DNA of 11,542 nucleotides, taken from positions 1 through 11,542 of the forward strand of contig CAZSVI010000117.1 of NCBI GenBank assembly GCA_964610205.1, read 5' to 3'. The notes beneath the pieces are model-generated. The model made no database searches and was not told the origin of the DNA. It saw only the letters and a program-made list of their open reading frames with translations. Source of the DNA: CAZSVI01 sp964610205 (GTDB taxonomy: Bacteria; Bacillota; Clostridia; DSM-8532). The translations under genes and the position numbers were made by a program. Position 1 is the stretch's first letter; each line of letters begins with the position of its first letter. Shown in pieces: positions 5,585-11,542 of the stretch.

Positions 5585-6048
5585 ACTAACGGCAATGATG
5601 TCCGGGCATATTTAAGCCTGATATTTCCGGATGTACTTTTAACTATTAAAGAAGTACCAGGAAGTTCTTCAATTACCCATACTTCCAATACATCACCTTC
5701 CATAACCTGTACAGCGATAGGAAACTCTTCAACTAAAAGACAGCGATCTCCGTTTTTATAGATCATTACGTCGTGCATTTTATACGGCCCTATAACATCC
5801 AATATTACAGAACCCCGCTCAATTAAAGAATGAAAAGTCTGCAATGGCATACCTGAAAACGGGTCCTCCGGAATTTCCATTCCAACCGGGTAAATCCGTG
5901 CTATCTGCACTCCGGCAAGAGAAATGCACATGATTATGGATAGAAATATAAAGAACCAGCCCTTTCTCATAAAACCACACACTTCATGTATTTTGCCCGA
6001 GAAAGCTTCAGGCTTCTTTATTATTCCCATCTTTGAAATTTTTATCAT
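5545..6048 (-). CDS. unrecognised membrane-anchored protein
   Basis: I do not recognise a family. The 167-residue product has one strongly hydrophobic segment (about residues 30-50, GWFFIFLSIIMCISLAGV) preceded by basic residues, so it is probably a single-pass protein with about 115 residues outside the membrane. The remainder is strand-rich (EGDVLEVWVIEE, GTSLIVKS) and ends KGLHRIGKVILY. The start is uncertain. ATG at 6048 lies 10 nt after the flavoprotein stop and lacks a clear ribosome site, so coupling is likely; ATG at 5970, just before the hydrophobic segment, is the main alternative. Its last codons lie in a DNA repeat shared with 2993-3043, where the frame continues past the equivalent of this stop. 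It is probably the last gene of the RpiR-flavoprotein operon. Confidence 0.7.
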   Translation of the reverse strand: MIKISKMGIIKKPEAFSGKIHEVCGFMRKGWFFIFLSIIMCISLAGVQIARIYPVGMEIPEDPFSGMPLQTFHSLIERGSVILDVIGPYKMHDVMIYKNGDRCLLVEEFPIAVQVMEGDVLEVWVIEELPGTSLIVKSTSGNIRLKYARTSLPLVKGLHRIGKVILY

Positions 6049-6058
6049 ATTTTATCAT

Positions 6059-7285
6059 TCATACATTGTTTCCTGCGGTAAATCCGGTTGAAAAAGCTAT
6101 AGTAAGGTTATATCCCCCGGTGTAAGCGTCAACATCAATCATTTCACCGGCAAAATACAAGCCTTGAACAATTTTTGATTCCATGGTATTCGGAGTAATT
6201 TCCTTTACTGAAACACCACCGGATGTAATCACAGCTTCGTCAAAAGAACGGGAACCTGAAACTTCACAGGAAAGATTCTTTAAGAGATTTCCAAGATACT
6301 GCCGTTCTTCTTTTGAAATCTGGTGAACAGGCTTATCAGGAGGAATCCGGCTTAACCGGATAATAACGGGAATTAGAAGTTTGGGAAGCAGGTCATCCAA
6401 CGCATTTTTAAACTGCTTTCTGGAGAACTTCAAAAAATCCCTCTGCAGGCGGTTGTCCATTTTCTCATACGATAAAGCCGGCTTCAGATCAATCACAAGA
6501 TAAACATTACGGTATCCGTAATCAAGGATATGACGGCTTGCACTAAGTATTACCGGACCGGTTACCCCAAAATGAGTGAACATCATTTCTCCGAAATCAT
6601 CGTATATAACCCTTCCCGCTTTGTCCAATAGCCTTATGGCAACATTGTTCAGTGATAAGCCCTGTAATTCCTTCACCCAATCATCTTTTATGACTAGCGG
6701 AACCAAGGACGGCTTTAAAGGAATAATTGTATGGCCAAGCTTTTGTACTATTTTATAGCCATCACCGGTGGAACCTGTTCCCGGATATGAAACTCCGCCT
6801 GTTGCCGCTATCACGGCATCAAGTTTTTTTGTCGTTCCTCCTTCCAGCCTTACACCGGTTACTCTTCCGTCTTCTGCAAGAATTTCCGCGACCGGGGAAT
6901 TATAAATAATATTAACTTTATTTTTTTGATTATAAGATAAAAGAGTATCCACAACATCTTTTGCCATATCAGATACAGGAAAAACACGTCCTCCGCGCTC
7001 AACTTTCAAGGGAAGACCCATGTTTTCAAAAAAATCAATTATATGTGTATTGGAAAACAAATTAAAGGATGAATATAAAAACCTGCCGTTTCCCGGTACG
7101 TTAGAAATCAAAGTATCAATATCACACGCATTTGTAATATTGCATCTGCCTTTCCCTGTAATCCGGAGTTTTTTTCCCGCCAGGTTGTTCTTCTCGAAAA
7201 TAAAAACGCGATGTCCCCTTTCCGCCGCTCTTCCCGCAGCAATAAGACCTGCTGCGCCCGCGCCTACAATTCCTATTGTTTTCAT
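6059..7285 (-). CDS. FAD-dependent oxidoreductase of the BaiN/HI0933 family
   Basis: A flavoprotein with the two-dinucleotide-binding-domain fold. The FAD-binding motif GAGAAG is at residues 8-13, followed by EKN (31-33) and the family signature GKKLRITGKGRCNITN (37-52). ATGGVSYPGTGSTGDGY lies in the middle, and a second FAD block GLYFAGEMIDVDAYTGGYN lies near the C-terminus. Length (408) is standard. Members are annotated as YhiN, BaiN or aminoacetone-oxidase-like; the true substrate of this clostridial member is unknown. ATG at 7285 has GGAG 7 nt upstream and starts 18 nt after the RpiR gene, so both share a promoter. In many clostridia this gene neighbours cmk, plsC and ispH; here about 3.5 kb of other genes and repeats separate them. 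Confidence 0.92.
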   Translation of the reverse strand: MKTIGIVGAGAAGLIAAGRAAERGHRVFIFEKNNLAGKKLRITGKGRCNITNACDIDTLISNVPGNGRFLYSSFNLFSNTHIIDFFENMGLPLKVERGGRVFPVSDMAKDVVDTLLSYNQKNKVNIIYNSPVAEILAEDGRVTGVRLEGGTTKKLDAVIAATGGVSYPGTGSTGDGYKIVQKLGHTIIPLKPSLVPLVIKDDWVKELQGLSLNNVAIRLLDKAGRVIYDDFGEMMFTHFGVTGPVILSASRHILDYGYRNVYLVIDLKPALSYEKMDNRLQRDFLKFSRKQFKNALDDLLPKLLIPVIIRLSRIPPDKPVHQISKEERQYLGNLLKNLSCEVSGSRSFDEAVITSGGVSVKEITPNTMESKIVQGLYFAGEMIDVDAYTGGYNLTIAFSTGFTAGNNV

Positions 7286-7303
7286 AGCAACTCCGCTTTT
7301 CTG

Positions 7304-8185
7304 TCAATCCGACTGATTAGTTATATTTTGATCTTCCTTTTCATAAACCTGATATTCATCCCATATGTGTTCCAGCTTTTCAAATGTTGTTTGTATCTGT
7401 TCCTTCCGTTTCAAACCTATTTTCACGATAATGGCATTTATAACACTGAGAGGCGCCACCAAAGAATCAACAAAGGAATTCATGTCACTGCGTGCAAAGA
7501 TGGAATAATGCGCACACCGGGCTAATGGGGACTCTTTGCTATCCGTAATGGCAATAACCGTAGCCCCCTGTTCATGTACATAATTCATTGCTCTTGTAGT
7601 TCTTCTGGAGTATCTTGGAAAACTGATTCCAATAACCAGATCCCCTTTCTGTGCGTTGACAATCTGTTCAAACATTTCACTGACACTGGTAGTATGCACC
7701 AGACGTACATTTTCAAATATGAGATTAAAGTAAAAACCCAAAAAACTGGCCAGTGGTGCTGAACTTCGGACCCCGAGAATATAAATGTGCTTCGCTCTCA
7801 ATATTTCCTCAACAATATTATTAAAAATATCTATATCTATTTCTTCCAGAGTCATTTTAATTTTATTCATATCTGACTGAAGAACACTTTTTACAACATT
7901 ATCCTTGTCAATCCTGCTGGATGAAACCTCCAGCCTTTGTGCCGAAGTAAGCTTGCTTTTGATCATTTCCTTAAGCTCCTTCTGCAGCATGGGATATCCT
8001 TCAAAACCCAATTCCACCGGGAACCGGACAACCGTCGATTCACTGACTCCAACCATCTCTCCCAATTTTGCCGCCGTCATAAAGGCAGCTTTGTCATAAT
8101 GATTAATAATATAAGAAGCAATAGCCTTATGTCCTTTGCTAAGTTTGGGATATCTATTATTCATCAGGCTTATCAAGCTTTCCAT
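7304..8185 (-). CDS. MurR/RpiR-family transcriptional regulator
   Basis: A DNA-binding regulator with an N-terminal helix-turn-helix (about residues 1-77; TAAKLGEMVGVSESTVVRFPVELGFEGYP is the typical RpiR recognition region) and a C-terminal SIS phosphosugar-binding domain (about 120-250; ILGVRSSAPLASF and GDLVIGISFPRYSRRT). Such proteins sense phosphorylated sugars. Length (293) is normal for the family. ATG at 8185 follows AAGGAGG. It is the first gene of a run with the flavoprotein and the membrane-anchored protein, so it may regulate its own operon, though the neighbours do not include an obvious sugar-phosphate pathway. Confidence 0.93.
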   Translation of the reverse strand: MESLISLMNNRYPKLSKGHKAIASYIINHYDKAAFMTAAKLGEMVGVSESTVVRFPVELGFEGYPMLQKELKEMIKSKLTSAQRLEVSSSRIDKDNVVKSVLQSDMNKIKMTLEEIDIDIFNNIVEEILRAKHIYILGVRSSAPLASFLGFYFNLIFENVRLVHTTSVSEMFEQIVNAQKGDLVIGISFPRYSRRTTRAMNYVHEQGATVIAITDSKESPLARCAHYSIFARSDMNSFVDSLVAPLSVINAIIVKIGLKRKEQIQTTFEKLEHIWDEYQVYEKEDQNITNQSD

Positions 8186-8232
8186 AGTGCCTCCTTCATT
8201 TTTGCTTAAGTTAAAGTTATTTCCGTAAAATC

Positions 8233-8261
8233 ATTATATAATTTTGCAGGATTAAAATCAA
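8233..8261 (-). promoter_or_regulatory. sigma-A-type promoter of the rpiR operon
   Basis: TTGATT (8261-8256), 17-bp spacer, TATAAT (8238-8233), giving a leader of about 40 nt to the ATG at 8185. It lies just past the stop of the HAD phosphatase gene and makes the rpiR operon independent of it. Confidence 0.7.
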
Positions 8262-8300
8262 GATCATGCAAATTTCTTTAAATCAAGCCAAACCTCCGCT

Positions 8301-9101
8301 TTACCTGTTTAATATAAAAAGATCGATTACATGTGCAACCCCATCCTCGTCATTGGAAAATGTAACGAAGCCAGCTGCTTCTCTCACCTCTGATGGTGCA
8401 TTGGCCATAGCAACTCCCAAACCCGCATATCGTATCATGGATAGATCGTTAAAACCATCGCCGACAGCAATTATTTCCTCCCGGCAGATACCGTAATATT
8501 CCCCCATCTTCTCAAGGGCTATGGCTTTTGAGGCTTTAACATCCACAAATTCCAGAAAAATCGGCTGGGATGTATGAAAGTTTACCGTCGGGCCTAACAA
8601 TCCCTGAAGCTCATTTTCATAAGTTTTTATTTTTTCAATTTCATCATACCAAAGTATTTTACTAATTCCTTTATCAACCAGGGCATGAACATCCTGATAC
8701 AACTCAGGTTTTGTCCCGCTGACCCGGCTGTAAGCAACCGCTCTATCATCTATACGGTTTACATAAAGCTTATTGCCGGACCATATCGCAATCGTTGTAT
8801 TCCTCTCTTTCCCAAGCCTATCAATCTCCAATGCGTCACTCTCACACATTTCACACGAATAAATAACTTTTTTGCTTTTACCTGTAATAACCATGGCGCC
8901 GTTATATGTTATAACAGGTATATCCACTTCAAGAATATCAGTTATAATCTGAACGCCCTGTACGGGCCTGCCGCTGGATATGGTAAAAATTATTCCTCTC
9001 TCAATTGCCTGATGTATTCTTTCCTTTGTTCTTGTGGTTATCTCCCGTTTATTATTCAACAGGGTTCCATCAATATCAACCGCCAATAACTTGTACTTCA
9101 T
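8301..9101 (-). CDS. Cof-type HAD-IIB family phosphatase
   Basis: A haloacid-dehalogenase-superfamily hydrolase, probably a phosphosugar or nucleotide phosphatase in the cytoplasm. Motif I is AVDIDGTLLN (nucleophile Asp9, acid/base Asp11), motif II is TISSGRP, and motif IV is GDGFNDLSMI with GLGVAMANA following. The C2-type cap occupies the middle of the protein. At 266 residues it is the usual length. ATG at 9101 follows AAAGGAGA. Substrates of Cof-family enzymes are broad and cannot be deduced. No terminator hairpin is evident after its stop. Confidence 0.93.
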   Translation of the reverse strand: MKYKLLAVDIDGTLLNNKREITTRTKERIHQAIERGIIFTISSGRPVQGVQIITDILEVDIPVITYNGAMVITGKSKKVIYSCEMCESDALEIDRLGKERNTTIAIWSGNKLYVNRIDDRAVAYSRVSGTKPELYQDVHALVDKGISKILWYDEIEKIKTYENELQGLLGPTVNFHTSQPIFLEFVDVKASKAIALEKMGEYYGICREEIIAVGDGFNDLSMIRYAGLGVAMANAPSEVREAAGFVTFSNDEDGVAHVIDLFILNR

Positions 9102-9159
9102 ATGTGTCTCCTTTACAGCTTGTTCTTTTTGGTTTCCTTAAGGTGCATTCTTGTCTACC

Positions 9160-9189
9160 ATAATATCACAGAACAAATAAAAAAACGAA
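9160..9189 (-). promoter_or_regulatory. weak candidate promoter of the HAD phosphatase gene
   Basis: TATTAT (9165-9160) with a poor -35 (TTCGTT, 9189-9184) 18 bp upstream, about 60 nt from the start codon. It is the best-looking site in this gap on the minus strand but is supported mainly by its -10. Confidence 0.3.
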
Positions 9190-9245
9190 TATTCAAAAGC
9201 ATTACTAACTTTTAATCCGGCTGCTATAAATATCAGTTGACATTT

Positions 9246-9296
9246 TAGCTGATTTATTGATTTATTAGCTGATTTATATTATAATATAGCTGATTT
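9246..9296 (+). repeat. three iterons TAGCTGATTT across the phd-uma2 promoter
   Basis: Exact 10-bp copies at 9246-9255, 9266-9275 and 9287-9296, stepped by 20 and 21 bp, i.e. about two helical turns. One precedes the -35, one lies in the spacer, and one covers the start point. The phasing puts them on one face of the DNA, as expected for cooperative binding by a repressor. Confidence 0.75.
9257..9285 (+). promoter_or_regulatory. promoter of the phd-uma2 fusion gene
   Basis: TTGATT (9257-9262), 17-bp spacer, perfect TATAAT (9280-9285); start expected near 9292. A perfect TTGACA also occurs at 9237-9242 but has no good -10 at the right distance. The promoter is interleaved with three iterons. 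Confidence 0.7.
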
Positions 9297-9311
9297 GAAG
9301 GAGATGATAAT

Positions 9312-10034
9312 ATGATGGCTACGGCTACAGAGATAAAGAACAACCTCGGCAAGTATCTGAAAATATCGGAAAACGAAGATGTCATTATTACAAAAAACGG
9401 GAAGGAAATAGCATGCCTTTCAAAGTACGATCCTGATGCAAAAAACAAATATCTTATTTGTGAAGCATCATCGGCATATTCATCCGGACCGTTCTTTAAA
9501 GGGACTTATGATGAATATATCCGCCTTGTGGAAGACAGTAGAAACAGGTATGAATACATAAACGGTACGATATACCTTCTGGCTTCACCTACCCACACCC
9601 ACCAGCTTATATCCTCAAGGATTAATGGTGCATTTTTCAATTGGTTTAGTGATAAAAAGTGCAAACCCTTTTACGCACCCTATGATATCAATATTTCGAT
9701 AGATAAAGAGAAAAATACCGTCCAGCCTGATATATTGGTCATTTGCGACAGTGAAAATGTCGATGAGAAAGGAAAATATCACGGTATCCCCTCCCTTGTG
9801 ATTGAAATTCTTTCACCGTCCACCAAAAACAAGGACATGATTGCAAAGCTTGAGCTTTATATGAAAGGCGGTATAGGTGAATTCTGGATTGTGGTCCCTG
9901 AAGCATGTGAAGTGCTTGTATATACATTCAAGGATAAGAACATAGACAGGGTTCGGACATATAAAGGTAAAGATACAGTACAATCTTGTTTTTTCAAAGG
10001 CTTGGATATAAAACTTGAAAATGTTTTCGATTAG
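9312..10034 (+). CDS. fusion of a Phd/YefM-like antitoxin domain to a Uma2 (DUF820) nuclease-like domain
   Basis: Residues 2-40 (ATEIKNNLGKYLKI...DVIITKNGKEIACL) match the Phd/YefM antitoxin fold, which binds operator DNA. After a linker of about 20 residues, 64-235 form a Uma2-family domain, a PD-(D/E)XK-type fold common in cyanobacteria and some clostridia. Its marks are YEYINGTIYLL (80-90), VQPDILV (137-143, Asp140), LVIEILSPSTKNKD (162-175, Glu165), Lys179 and YMKGGIGEFWIVVP (183-196). The acidic and lysine residues expected for catalysis are present. ATG at 9312 (or 9315) follows GAAGGAGATG. No partner gene is adjacent: the HAD gene diverges upstream and trmB follows after 279 nt. The antitoxin part may let the protein repress its own promoter through the iterons. 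Whether the Uma2 part cuts DNA is unknown. Confidence 0.85.
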   Translation: MMATATEIKNNLGKYLKISENEDVIITKNGKEIACLSKYDPDAKNKYLICEASSAYSSGPFFKGTYDEYIRLVEDSRNRYEYINGTIYLLASPTHTHQLISSRINGAFFNWFSDKKCKPFYAPYDINISIDKEKNTVQPDILVICDSENVDEKGKYHGIPSLVIEILSPSTKNKDMIAKLELYMKGGIGEFWIVVPEACEVLVYTFKDKNIDRVRTYKGKDTVQSCFFKGLDIKLENVFD

Positions 10035-10201
10035 TTGTCGAGTCACTAATTCATTCATTTACAAATCTAAGACTGAGGGTAGAATTTGGTTGTCTATCAA
10101 GGTAAGACTACCAGGACAAATGAAACCTTCACAGCATTTGACTAGCTTGCACGCCTTATAACCCATATATCCAATAATTCGTATTGTTCTATTTCTGTCT
10201 G

Positions 10202-10230
10202 TTTACAATACTGATGAAACTCAGTATAAT
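10202..10230 (+). promoter_or_regulatory. promoter of trmB with an overlapping palindrome
   Basis: TTTACA (10202-10207), 17-bp spacer, TATAAT (10225-10230); leader of about 77 nt. The perfect inverted repeat ATACTGA-n6-TCAGTAT (10208-10227) fills the spacer and enters the -10, as a repressor operator would. The rest of the gap from 10035 to 10201 shows no gene and no convincing terminator after the preceding gene. Confidence 0.65.
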
Positions 10231-10313
10231 ATATATCATATTGCTAATAATCTTTATGTTTAATCTGTTTGTAACAGAAAACATTTTTACTAAAGCAAAG
10301 GAGGCAATTCCCC

Positions 10314-10958
10314 TTGAGGCTCAGAAATAATCCAGATGCTCTGGATTTAGCGCATAATCATCCAAATTTTATCCACGAACCGGACAGATTAAGAGGAAAA
10401 TGGAACGAGTATTTTAAAAATTCCAATCCCCTTCACATAGAAATCGGCTCAGGAAAAGGTAAATTTATCACTTCTCTTGCAGTACAACACCCGGATATTA
10501 ATTATATTGCTCTGGAAAAATTCACTTCGGTTCTGGTGAAGCTCATAAAAAAAATACCGGAAGGTGGTTTATATAACCTTGCCATAATGGATTCAGACGC
10601 AGAGAACCTGTCACAGTTTTTCAAATCCGGTGAACTAAGCCGCATATATCTGAATTTCTCCGATCCCTGGCCTAAAAAACGTCATGCTAAAAGACGTCTT
10701 ACCCACATAAGATTTCTTACGATTTATAAATCACTGCTGAAGGATGACGGTCTTATTGCCTTAAAAACAGACAACATGGATTTTTTCGACTTTTCCACCG
10801 AACAGTTCATGCTAACCGGATATCATCTCGGGAATATAACCCGGGATCTTCACAAAAGCCCCTTTCCGGATGGAAATGTAACTACGGAATATGAAGAGAA
10901 GTTTATTAACCAGGGGCTGCCAATTTGCAGTTTAAACGCTTATAAAAGCAATATTTGA
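10314..10958 (+). CDS. trmB: tRNA (guanine-N7-)-methyltransferase TrmB, TTG start
   Basis: Methylates N7 of G46 in the variable loop of tRNAs using S-adenosylmethionine. The SAM-binding motif EIGSGKGKF is at residues 43-51 and Glu68 (ALEKF) fits the ribose-binding acidic residue. The TrmB signature NFSDPWPKKRHAKRRLTH is at 114-131. The end (DGNVTTEYEEKF) is also typical. Length (214) is normal. The start is TTG at 10314, giving the usual MRLRNNP N-terminus; GGAGG lies 9 nt upstream and no in-frame ATG fits. It has its own promoter and is followed after 83 nt by a tRNA gene. Confidence 0.97.
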   Translation: MRLRNNPDALDLAHNHPNFIHEPDRLRGKWNEYFKNSNPLHIEIGSGKGKFITSLAVQHPDINYIALEKFTSVLVKLIKKIPEGGLYNLAIMDSDAENLSQFFKSGELSRIYLNFSDPWPKKRHAKRRLTHIRFLTIYKSLLKDDGLIALKTDNMDFFDFSTEQFMLTGYHLGNITRDLHKSPFPDGNVTTEYEEKFINQGLPICSLNAYKSNI

Positions 10959-10995
10959 TATAGACAGGACGATAGACAGAAATTTTTCTTTGATA

Positions 10996-11025
10996 TTGAC
11001 ATGACTGCTTATTCTATTGTATACT
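10996..11025 (+). promoter_or_regulatory. promoter of tRNA-Trp
   Basis: Perfect TTGACA (10996-11001), 18-bp spacer, TATACT (11020-11025), 16 nt before the first tRNA base. Confidence 0.75.
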
Positions 11026-11041
11026 TTAATACGTCAGTCAA

Positions 11042-11117
11042 AGGGGAGTAGCTCAGCTGGTAGAGTACCGGTCTCCAAAACCGTGGGTCGCGGGTTCGAT
11101 CCCTGTCTCCCCTGCCA
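11042..11117 (+). tRNA. tRNA-Trp (anticodon CCA)
   Basis: Full cloverleaf of 76 nt with encoded CCA. The acceptor stem AGGGGAG/CTCCCCT pairs 7 of 7. The D stem is GCTC/GAGT, with one G-U pair. The anticodon stem is CCGGT/ACCGT with loop CTCCAAA, anticodon CCA at 11075-11077. The T arm is GCGGG-TTCGATC-CCTGT. The 27-43 pair is a C-U mismatch at the edge of the anticodon stem; otherwise it is regular. An integrase remnant points towards its 3' end, so the gene may serve as an attachment site. Confidence 0.96.
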
Positions 11118-11121
11118 AAGG

Positions 11122-11153
11122 AAAGTCCGTTACCGTAATGGTTTCGGGCTTTT
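11122..11153 (+). terminator. intrinsic terminator after tRNA-Trp
   Basis: AAAGTCCG (11122-11129) pairs with CGGGCTTT (11145-11152) with one G-U, and an inner ACC/GGT helps. It is followed by TTTTGTTATAT, a moderate U-rich tail. Confidence 0.6.
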
Positions 11154-11186
11154 GTTATATACTTCCATTGGTTAACATAATAGAAT

Positions 11187-11208
11187 TTTGGGGACTATTT
11201 GGGGACTA
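11187..11208. repeat. 11-bp perfect tandem repeat TTTGGGGACTA x2
   Basis: Two back-to-back copies at 11187-11197 and 11198-11208, between the tRNA and the integrase remnant. Short direct repeats in this position resemble arm-type binding sites of tyrosine recombinases, but this is inferred from position only. Confidence 0.7.
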
Positions 11209-11253
11209 ACGTCTTAAAAAGTTATCAAAAGATATGAAAATTTGCAAAAAAAG

Positions 11254-11274
11254 AAGCGGGTTTCAAGCCCGCTT
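11254..11274. terminator. bidirectional terminator at the end of the integrase remnant
   Basis: AAGCGGG (11254-11260) and CCCGCTT (11268-11274) form a 7-bp GC-rich stem with a 7-nt loop. On the minus strand it is followed by a U-rich tail (TCTTTTTTTG), on the plus strand by TTGTGT. The minus-strand stop codon at 11265-11263 lies in the loop. Confidence 0.75.
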
Positions 11275-11493
11275 TTGTGTATCTGCTTTACCTTTTTCTT
11301 TGTTGTGGAATAGGCTATCTAGTTTCTCTGCTGCTTCCCGATCCGGCTTCCGGAGAAAGTGGCTGTAAATTGATGTCGTGTTTGTTGCCTTGCTGTGTCC
11401 GAGCCTTTTCGCCACCGTTTGGACGTCGACATTATTAGATATCAGTAAGGATGCGTTTGTATGTCTCTTATGGAGAGCTCCCCATAAGCGCCA
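11263..11493 (-). pseudogene. C-terminal remnant of a phage-type tyrosine recombinase (integrase)
   Basis: The last 76 codons of an integrase: RHTNASLL (residues 10-17, carrying the box II Arg and His), VDVQTVAKRLGHS (22-34) and TTSIYSH (39-45, nucleophile Tyr43), then a charged tail. The frame is closed upstream by TAA at 11496-11494, and the residues just before RHTN (LHK rather than the usual HxL) look one codon short. Upstream bases are a set of short inverted and direct repeats, not integrase sequence. So the 5' part has been lost or displaced, unless it resumes beyond the window. It faces the tRNA-Trp gene, 145 bp away, as integrases of tRNA-targeted elements commonly do. Confidence 0.8.
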
Positions 11494-11520
11494 TTATGTG
11501 GAGTCAAAGATTATGGGGAG
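11468..11520. repeat. cluster of TTATGGGGAG-like repeats, possible insertion-element end
   Basis: Four related 10-mers: TTATGGAGAG (11468-11477), CTCCCCATAA on the other strand (11478-11487), TTATGTGGAG (11494-11503) and TTATGGGGAG (11511-11520). The first two form a palindrome with one mismatch; the second and fourth are perfect inverted copies; the third and fourth are direct copies 17 bp apart. Repeated transposase sites near IS ends (for example IS21 family) look like this, but no transposase is in view. Confidence 0.45.
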
Positions 11521-11542
11521 TGAATACATATATCTCTGTATT

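Noticed and set aside
7122..7307. Alternative minus frame at the start of the flavoprotein gene
   Set aside because: It overlaps the FAD-binding N-terminus out of frame and is rich in Arg/Lys as expected for a shifted reading.
8685..9089. Plus-strand 134-codon frame opposite the HAD phosphatase gene
   Set aside because: Fully antisense to a gene with all HAD motifs; the translation shows no family features.
9246..9296. Regularly spaced repeats taken as a CRISPR array or replication iterons
   Set aside because: Units are only 10 bp with 10-11 bp between them, only three exist, no cas or rep gene is present, and they overlap a strong promoter; operator sites are a better fit.
10035..10201. 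Possible gene or small RNA between the fusion gene and trmB
   Set aside because: No sizeable ORF, promoter or strong hairpin is visible; the only pairing seen (GGTTGTCT with AGACTACC near 10088-10112) has a mismatch and no U-run.

Overview
This AT-rich window has strong GGAGG-type ribosome sites, TTG starts, near-consensus sigma-A-type promoters and clostridial gene families, so it most likely comes from a low-GC Firmicute of class Clostridia (Acetivibrio/Ruminiclostridium-like; the lineage is an inference). Most of the window is transcribed on the minus strand; from about 9.3 kb onward the genes run on the plus strand until the far right edge.

Left block (minus strand, 1-2822): a HutP-family RNA-binding protein, cytidylate kinase (cmk), a PlsC-type acyltransferase and the start of ispH (cut by the window edge). 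A good promoter sits 185 bases upstream of hutP. Its leader carries two copies of a palindromic repeat, and each copy also encodes a tiny ORF beginning MQLQ. A third copy of the repeat lies exactly 400 bp further upstream.

Middle block (2823-5544): a 646-bp stretch without a large gene (2603-3248) holds the repeats, a 50-codon ORF, a 13-bp perfect hairpin and an 85-nt multi-stem element. Next comes a two-gene operon, a DegT-type PLP aminotransferase followed by a Gfo/Idh/MocA oxidoreductase, resembling the ketosugar oxidation/amination pairs of amino-sugar pathways. An imperfect 51-bp direct repeat (46/51) flanks this operon. One copy overlaps the 3' end of the neighbouring membrane-protein gene, which suggests that the pair is an insertion or rearrangement in an otherwise ordinary locus.

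Right-centre (5545-9101, minus): an RpiR-family regulator, a BaiN/HI0933-type flavoprotein and an unrecognised membrane-anchored protein form one likely operon. Upstream is a Cof-type HAD phosphatase.

Right block (plus, 9237-11117): a fusion of a Phd/YefM-like antitoxin domain to a Uma2 (PD-(D/E)XK) nuclease-like domain, with three 10-bp iterons spaced 20 and 21 bp across its promoter; then trmB (TTG start) and tRNA-Trp. Past the tRNA are its terminator, an 11-bp tandem repeat, a bidirectional terminator and the C-terminal remnant of a tyrosine recombinase on the minus strand. This layout fits one end of a decayed integrative element at tRNA-Trp, broken further by inverted repeats at the window edge.

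The best candidates for undescribed biology are the Phd-Uma2 fusion with its iteron promoter, the covarying repeat/leader-ORF system ahead of hutP, and the structured element downstream of the aminotransferase/oxidoreductase pair.
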